35,748 nucleotides of DNA from a virus: IMG/VR virus record IMGVR_UViG_3300012964_000030, positions 1 through 35,748 of that record. The stretch is one strand, 5' to 3'. Of this stretch, positions 33,284 through 35,748 are shown piece by piece; position 1 is the stretch's first letter; each line of letters opens with the position of its first letter. The translations under genes and the position numbers were made by a program. The notes beneath the pieces are model-generated. The model ran no database searches. It had not been told where the DNA came from and saw only the letters and a program-made list of their open reading frames with translations.

Positions 33284-33313
33284 TTCATACTCCTATGCGA
33301 CTCATTGAATAAT

Positions 33314-33342
33314 AAAGCCACGCCGTTGAGTAGACGGCTTTT
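33314..33342. terminator. Hairpin between promoters: two-way terminator or attenuator
   Basis: GCCGT (33322-33326) pairs with ACGGC (33334-33338), followed by TTTT on the plus strand. An overlapping alternative pairs AAAGCC (33314-33319) with GGCTTT (33336-33341) and is followed on the minus strand by ATTATT. The two stems share bases, so they exclude each other. It lies between the leftward promoter at 33368-33396 and the gene it should feed at 33283. Confidence 0.5.
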
Positions 33343-33367
33343 CGGTAATGACCCTAGGCTTTATATG

Positions 33368-33396
33368 ATTATAAAATAATCATACTGACCCATCAA
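33368..33396 (-). promoter_or_regulatory. Leftward promoter of coiled-coil pair, with palindrome
   Basis: On the minus strand TTGATG (-35, 33391-33396) and TATAAT (-10, 33368-33373) are 17 bases apart. The -10 lies within the inverted repeat ATGATTA-TAAAA-TAATCAT (33365-33383), a likely regulator site. Transcription would pass the hairpin at 33314-33342 before reaching 33283. Confidence 0.55.
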
Positions 33397-33418
33397 TAGA
33401 TAAAATTGAAATAAAAAT

Positions 33419-33447
33419 TTTTCATTTAAAATTATAAAATGTATTAT
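33419..33447 (+). promoter_or_regulatory. Promoter of secreted protease-like gene
   Basis: TTTTCA (-35, 33419-33424) and TATTAT (-10, 33442-33447) with 17 bases between them. The start codon at 33475 follows after an AAGGATT ribosome site. The promoter is divergent from that of the coiled-coil pair, and together they make this a separately expressed block. Confidence 0.5.
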
Positions 33448-33474
33448 GCCTATTCTTTAAATAAGGATTTATAA

Positions 33475-34887
33475 ATGAAAAATAAAAAATTATTATTGAT
33501 TGGTTTAAGTATTACATTGTCAACCGTATCACCATTCATAAATGCTAAAAAAATATTTCCTTCAGATATTTTAGGAAGAGAATTGATTATTCCAGGGGTG
33601 AAGTGGGCAGGTCACGTTGGAATTGCTACAAGGTCAATGTATGACCCAAGTGGCATGTCAAAGGTTGCTGATTTAGTCATAGAAGTTCTTAGAGAACCTG
33701 TTATAGGTCAAATTAATACTATAAATGATTTTAAAAGAAGATCTAAATATTGGGGTAGTAAATATGGAGTAGTACCAAGTCCAAATCATGGTTATAAAGC
33801 TTTAGTAGAAGCAAATCATCAACGATGGTGGGTTAGTGAATATACTGTAAATACCGATTATAGAATTGGCGAGGGAAATCCTAACACTGGAGCAATATTT
33901 GTTACAGGACGATGGCGTTGTGATACTTATGCCTGGTGGGCTTATTTTAGCCAAGGAATAGATACAATGCCTAGTCGAATATGGCTTCCAAGAACTTTAT
34001 TTAATTTTTTTCCTTATTTTAATGATGAAAGATTTAATACACAATTATCCATACAATCATCAGAAATTTTAGAAAATCAATCTTTAGACAATGTAACTTC
34101 TGAAGATCTTAATGAAATGTCTTTTGAGAAATTTCAAACAATAATGAACACACCTATAAAATCTTCAAATAATTATATTTCAACTAATTCAGCATATATG
34201 CGATTTGCATTCGATGAAAACCTTAATGAAGTAAAACGCGGCGCTATGATAGATAAAATCACATCAAAGGGAAATGAAATAAATTTAGTTTCAAATTTAA
34301 TCAAATTATATAATGAAACTAATAATGAAGAAGTAAAAAATAAAGTCGTAAGTGGACTTATGTATCATGTACAAGGAGAATTAAGACAACATCCTAATAT
34401 TAATGATAAAGAATTGTTAAGAAATTTCTTTCATGGATTAATAAGTGAAAAACTTAATCAACTTCGCGCTAATTGGGCTACGATGGGTTTTATAGATACA
34501 CATACACCTGAAGAAATATTGAACAACGTTGATAAAATTGATAATCAATTAGTTGTCACTACACATCAAGCATCCATCATTATTAAATACAAATTGGTAT
34601 TTATATCTAAAGAATTGCAATCAATTTATATCCAATCGATTGTTGACGAGCTTAAAAAAGCAAATGATTCTGATTTAGATGGTTATTTTTTTGGCCCATT
34701 AATTATAGGATATAAAGCCACTGGTAAAAATTTATTAAATCCTGAATCTAAAAAAATAATTCTAACTTATTTAGATGATATGAAATTTAAATATTCAAAA
34801 GAAGGTATTAAATCAAATCCTAATGATTTTCATCGCCAAATGACGGCGCCAATTTATTTTGAATTACTTAAACTCATAAGTAACTAA
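33475..34887 (+). CDS. Secreted protein with permuted NlpC/P60 (YiiX/LRAT-like) pattern
   Basis: A 470-residue protein. Residues 1-24 are a signal peptide (MKNKKLLLIGLSITLSTVSP, cut after FINA). The catalytic-type pieces come in the order of circularly permuted papain folds: His47 in AGHVGIATR, an acidic residue Glu70 in LVIEVL, then Cys149 in WRCDTYAWWAYF. In regular NlpC/P60 the Cys comes first. Relatives include YiiX/YaeF hydrolases that cut amides or lipids. Residues 200-470 are helical with no domain I know. It has its own promoter and no virion-gene features, so it is likely cargo (a lysogenic-conversion gene) acting in the periplasm or outside the cell. Confidence 0.65.
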   Translation: MKNKKLLLIGLSITLSTVSPFINAKKIFPSDILGRELIIPGVKWAGHVGIATRSMYDPSGMSKVADLVIEVLREPVIGQINTINDFKRRSKYWGSKYGVVPSPNHGYKALVEANHQRWWVSEYTVNTDYRIGEGNPNTGAIFVTGRWRCDTYAWWAYFSQGIDTMPSRIWLPRTLFNFFPYFNDERFNTQLSIQSSEILENQSLDNVTSEDLNEMSFEKFQTIMNTPIKSSNNYISTNSAYMRFAFDENLNEVKRGAMIDKITSKGNEINLVSNLIKLYNETNNEEVKNKVVSGLMYHVQGELRQHPNINDKELLRNFFHGLISEKLNQLRANWATMGFIDTHTPEEILNNVDKIDNQLVVTTHQASIIIKYKLVFISKELQSIYIQSIVDELKKANDSDLDGYFFGPLIIGYKATGKNLLNPESKKIILTYLDDMKFKYSKEGIKSNPNDFHRQMTAPIYFELLKLISN

Positions 34888-35157
34888 TCGTATCCTCATA
34901 TATTTTTAATTGATTAATGAATAAAAAAAAGATATATTACGCTAGACATTCGATGAACATTAACTTGCTGGGTGATTAGTAAAAGAATGTCTCTGCATAA
35001 AATATCCTCCGAAAAGCGATATTAATCCTGAAATTCTAAAAATACTTCTTAATAAAAATTGAACAAAAATAACTCACGGACGATGTCTTTTTTTCGCTAA
35101 GTCTGATTATCAATATAACCAGACTTTATTTTGTCGTCATCATTGTTCTTTTGAATG
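34888..35157. other. Intergenic region with 12-codon minus-strand reading frame and hairpin
   Basis: No ordinary gene is visible here. On the minus strand a perfect GGAGG (35006-35010) sits 7 bases before an ATG at 34998, opening a 12-codon frame that ends at 34960. It overlaps an 8-pair inverted repeat AGACATTC (34944-34951) with GAATGTCT (34985-34992), followed on that strand by a run of 8 T (34923-34930). The set resembles a leader-peptide attenuator, but no gene to regulate is placed directly downstream. Confidence 0.35.
35099..35133 (+). terminator. Terminator after secreted protein gene
   Basis: AAGTCTG (35099-35105) pairs with CAGACTT (35120-35126). Inside, TTAT (35107-35110) pairs with ATAA (35115-35118) around a CAAT loop. 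The stem is followed by TATTTT on the plus strand. On the minus strand there is no clean T run, so it mainly ends rightward transcription, before the convergent ribbon-helix-helix gene. Confidence 0.6.
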
Positions 35158-35379
35158 TTATCTATCATGTTTTAATCCAGGCAAAATTATTTCACGTCGT
35201 CCTCTTTTACTTTCAATAATAATCTTATCACCATGTTGGATCGCATCGGTTAAAGCATCACTCAATTCTATAGCTCTTCGTATAACATCCGATCTACTTG
35301 GGGCTTCAAAACATTTTTTTAAACGATCAGTTTGATTTAGAGTTTTTTCTTTAATACGAATAGTCATGATACTAGACAT
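35158..35379 (-). CDS. Ribbon-helix-helix transcription regulator
   Basis: A 73-residue leftward protein from the ATG at 35379, chosen because GGAG lies 4 bases upstream. MSSIMTIRIKEKTLNQTDRL is the N-terminal strand and first helix, and SRSDVIRRAIELSDALTDAI the second helix, as in CopG/Arc-type dimers. The basic end KIIIESKRGRREIILPG may be a third strand. Two palindromes overlap its own promoter, which suggests autoregulation. It may be the antitoxin-like half of a pair, but no toxin gene is next to it. Confidence 0.75.
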   Translation of the reverse strand: MSSIMTIRIKEKTLNQTDRLKKCFEAPSRSDVIRRAIELSDALTDAIQHGDKIIIESKRGRREIILPGLKHDR

Positions 35380-35407
35380 AAATTCTCCATTATTTCTTTT
35401 ACATTGA

Positions 35408-35436
35408 ATTGTAATACAATTGTATATACAATGCAA
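35408..35436 (-). promoter_or_regulatory. Promoter with two adjacent palindromic operators
   Basis: Minus-strand TTGCAT (-35, 35431-35436) and TACAAT (-10, 35408-35413) are exactly 17 bases apart. ATTGTAATACAAT (35408-35420) and ATTGTATATACAAT (35419-35432) are both palindromes and share two bases. Together they span the whole promoter. This is the arrangement expected for cooperative binding by a ribbon-helix-helix dimer, here most simply the product of the gene at 35158-35379. Confidence 0.7.
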
Positions 35437-35613
35437 ACATTTTTTTTATTTACATATAAGTCGCTCGGAAATTGATAGCGTTCTCTATTATGCTCTCCGT
35501 GAAAATAATTTAAATGCTTTGTCATCATATAAACTATACTTATATACACTGTTATTTGATTCGAATCTTTATAAAGATAAGAAAAATTGCAATATGTCAG
35601 ATAAGGATTAATC

Positions 35614-35748
35614 ATGAATACTATAATATTGCCTGAGAACCGATTTGATGAAGCCGTGAAGTTTGTTTTAAGTCACGAGGGCGGATTAAGTGATGATAAA
35701 AACGATCCAGGTGGATTAACGAAATATGGTATATCAATAAGGTTATTG
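35614..35748 (+). CDS. GH108-type endolysin, 5-prime part
   Basis: The first 45 codons of a lysis enzyme that runs off the window, with ATAAGGATT upstream. FDEAVKFVLSHEGGLSDDKN then DPGGLTKYGIS is the signature of glycoside hydrolase family 108 (phage lysozyme/N-acetylmuramidase), with catalytic Glu22 in HEGG. It would cut peptidoglycan glycan strands at lysis. It has no signal peptide at the N-terminus, so it would depend on a holin. The rest of the gene lies beyond 35748. Confidence 0.85.
   Translation, partial: MNTIILPENRFDEAVKFVLSHEGGLSDDKNDPGGLTKYGISIRLL

Noticed and set aside
35420-35611. Plus-strand frame before the endolysin
   Set aside because: It starts inside the operator palindrome, lacks a ribosome site and has a composition unlike its neighbours.

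Overview
The window is an AT-rich segment of a temperate-type podovirus or prophage with a P22-like virion and a lambda-like early region. The portal, coat, gp4-like and gp10-like head-tail genes lie in the usual P22 order, with no tail sheath, tape measure or baseplate genes. Low GC, a Red-type recombination operon and the general style of the proteins suggest a gammaproteobacterial host, perhaps a Legionellales-like one. This host call is a weak inference. No host chromosomal gene, integrase, CI-type repressor or attachment site is visible, so the window starts and ends inside the element.

Layout. Positions 63-2743 are a leftward operon: exonuclease (YqaJ type), Bet/RecT annealing protein, SSB, a small unknown and a Gly-rich protein built on a hexanucleotide array. 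It fires from a promoter at 2775-2803 that overlaps an inverted-repeat operator. Positions 2868-7736 are the rightward early region: a Cro/YdaS-like regulator, a run of small helical unknowns that may be diverged paralogues, a structured untranslated segment (4484-4573), an O-like replication initiator with iterons inside its gene, a DnaB-type helicase and a small membrane protein. Three small leftward genes (7808-8443) sit between a convergent hairpin and a divergent promoter region (8476-8600).

Positions 8624-32546 are the rightward late operon: small zinc protein, terminase small and large subunits, portal, a cluster of tiny basic or zinc-ribbon proteins, a structured leader, scaffold, coat, head-tail connectors, ejection-type proteins, then a long row of tail-fibre/appendage proteins ending at a strong terminator (32566-32590).

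Two leftward cassettes with their own promoters interrupt the right half of the genome: three tandem coiled-coil, C-terminally membrane-anchored proteins (23692-24376), and two more plus a 10-codon relic of a third (32590-33283). Both families share an N-terminal His-Glu-containing helix and 11-residue LDxKID-type repeats. Next to the second cassette is a secreted protein with the residue order of a circularly permuted NlpC/P60 (YiiX/LRAT-like) papain fold (33475-34887). The window ends with an autoregulated-looking ribbon-helix-helix gene and the first 45 codons of a GH108-type endolysin.

The least explained parts are the two membrane-anchored coiled-coil cassettes with the neighbouring secreted protease-like gene, the 3025-4421 small-protein array, and the two structured leaders. 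All functional names rest on motif recognition by eye; no database search was run.
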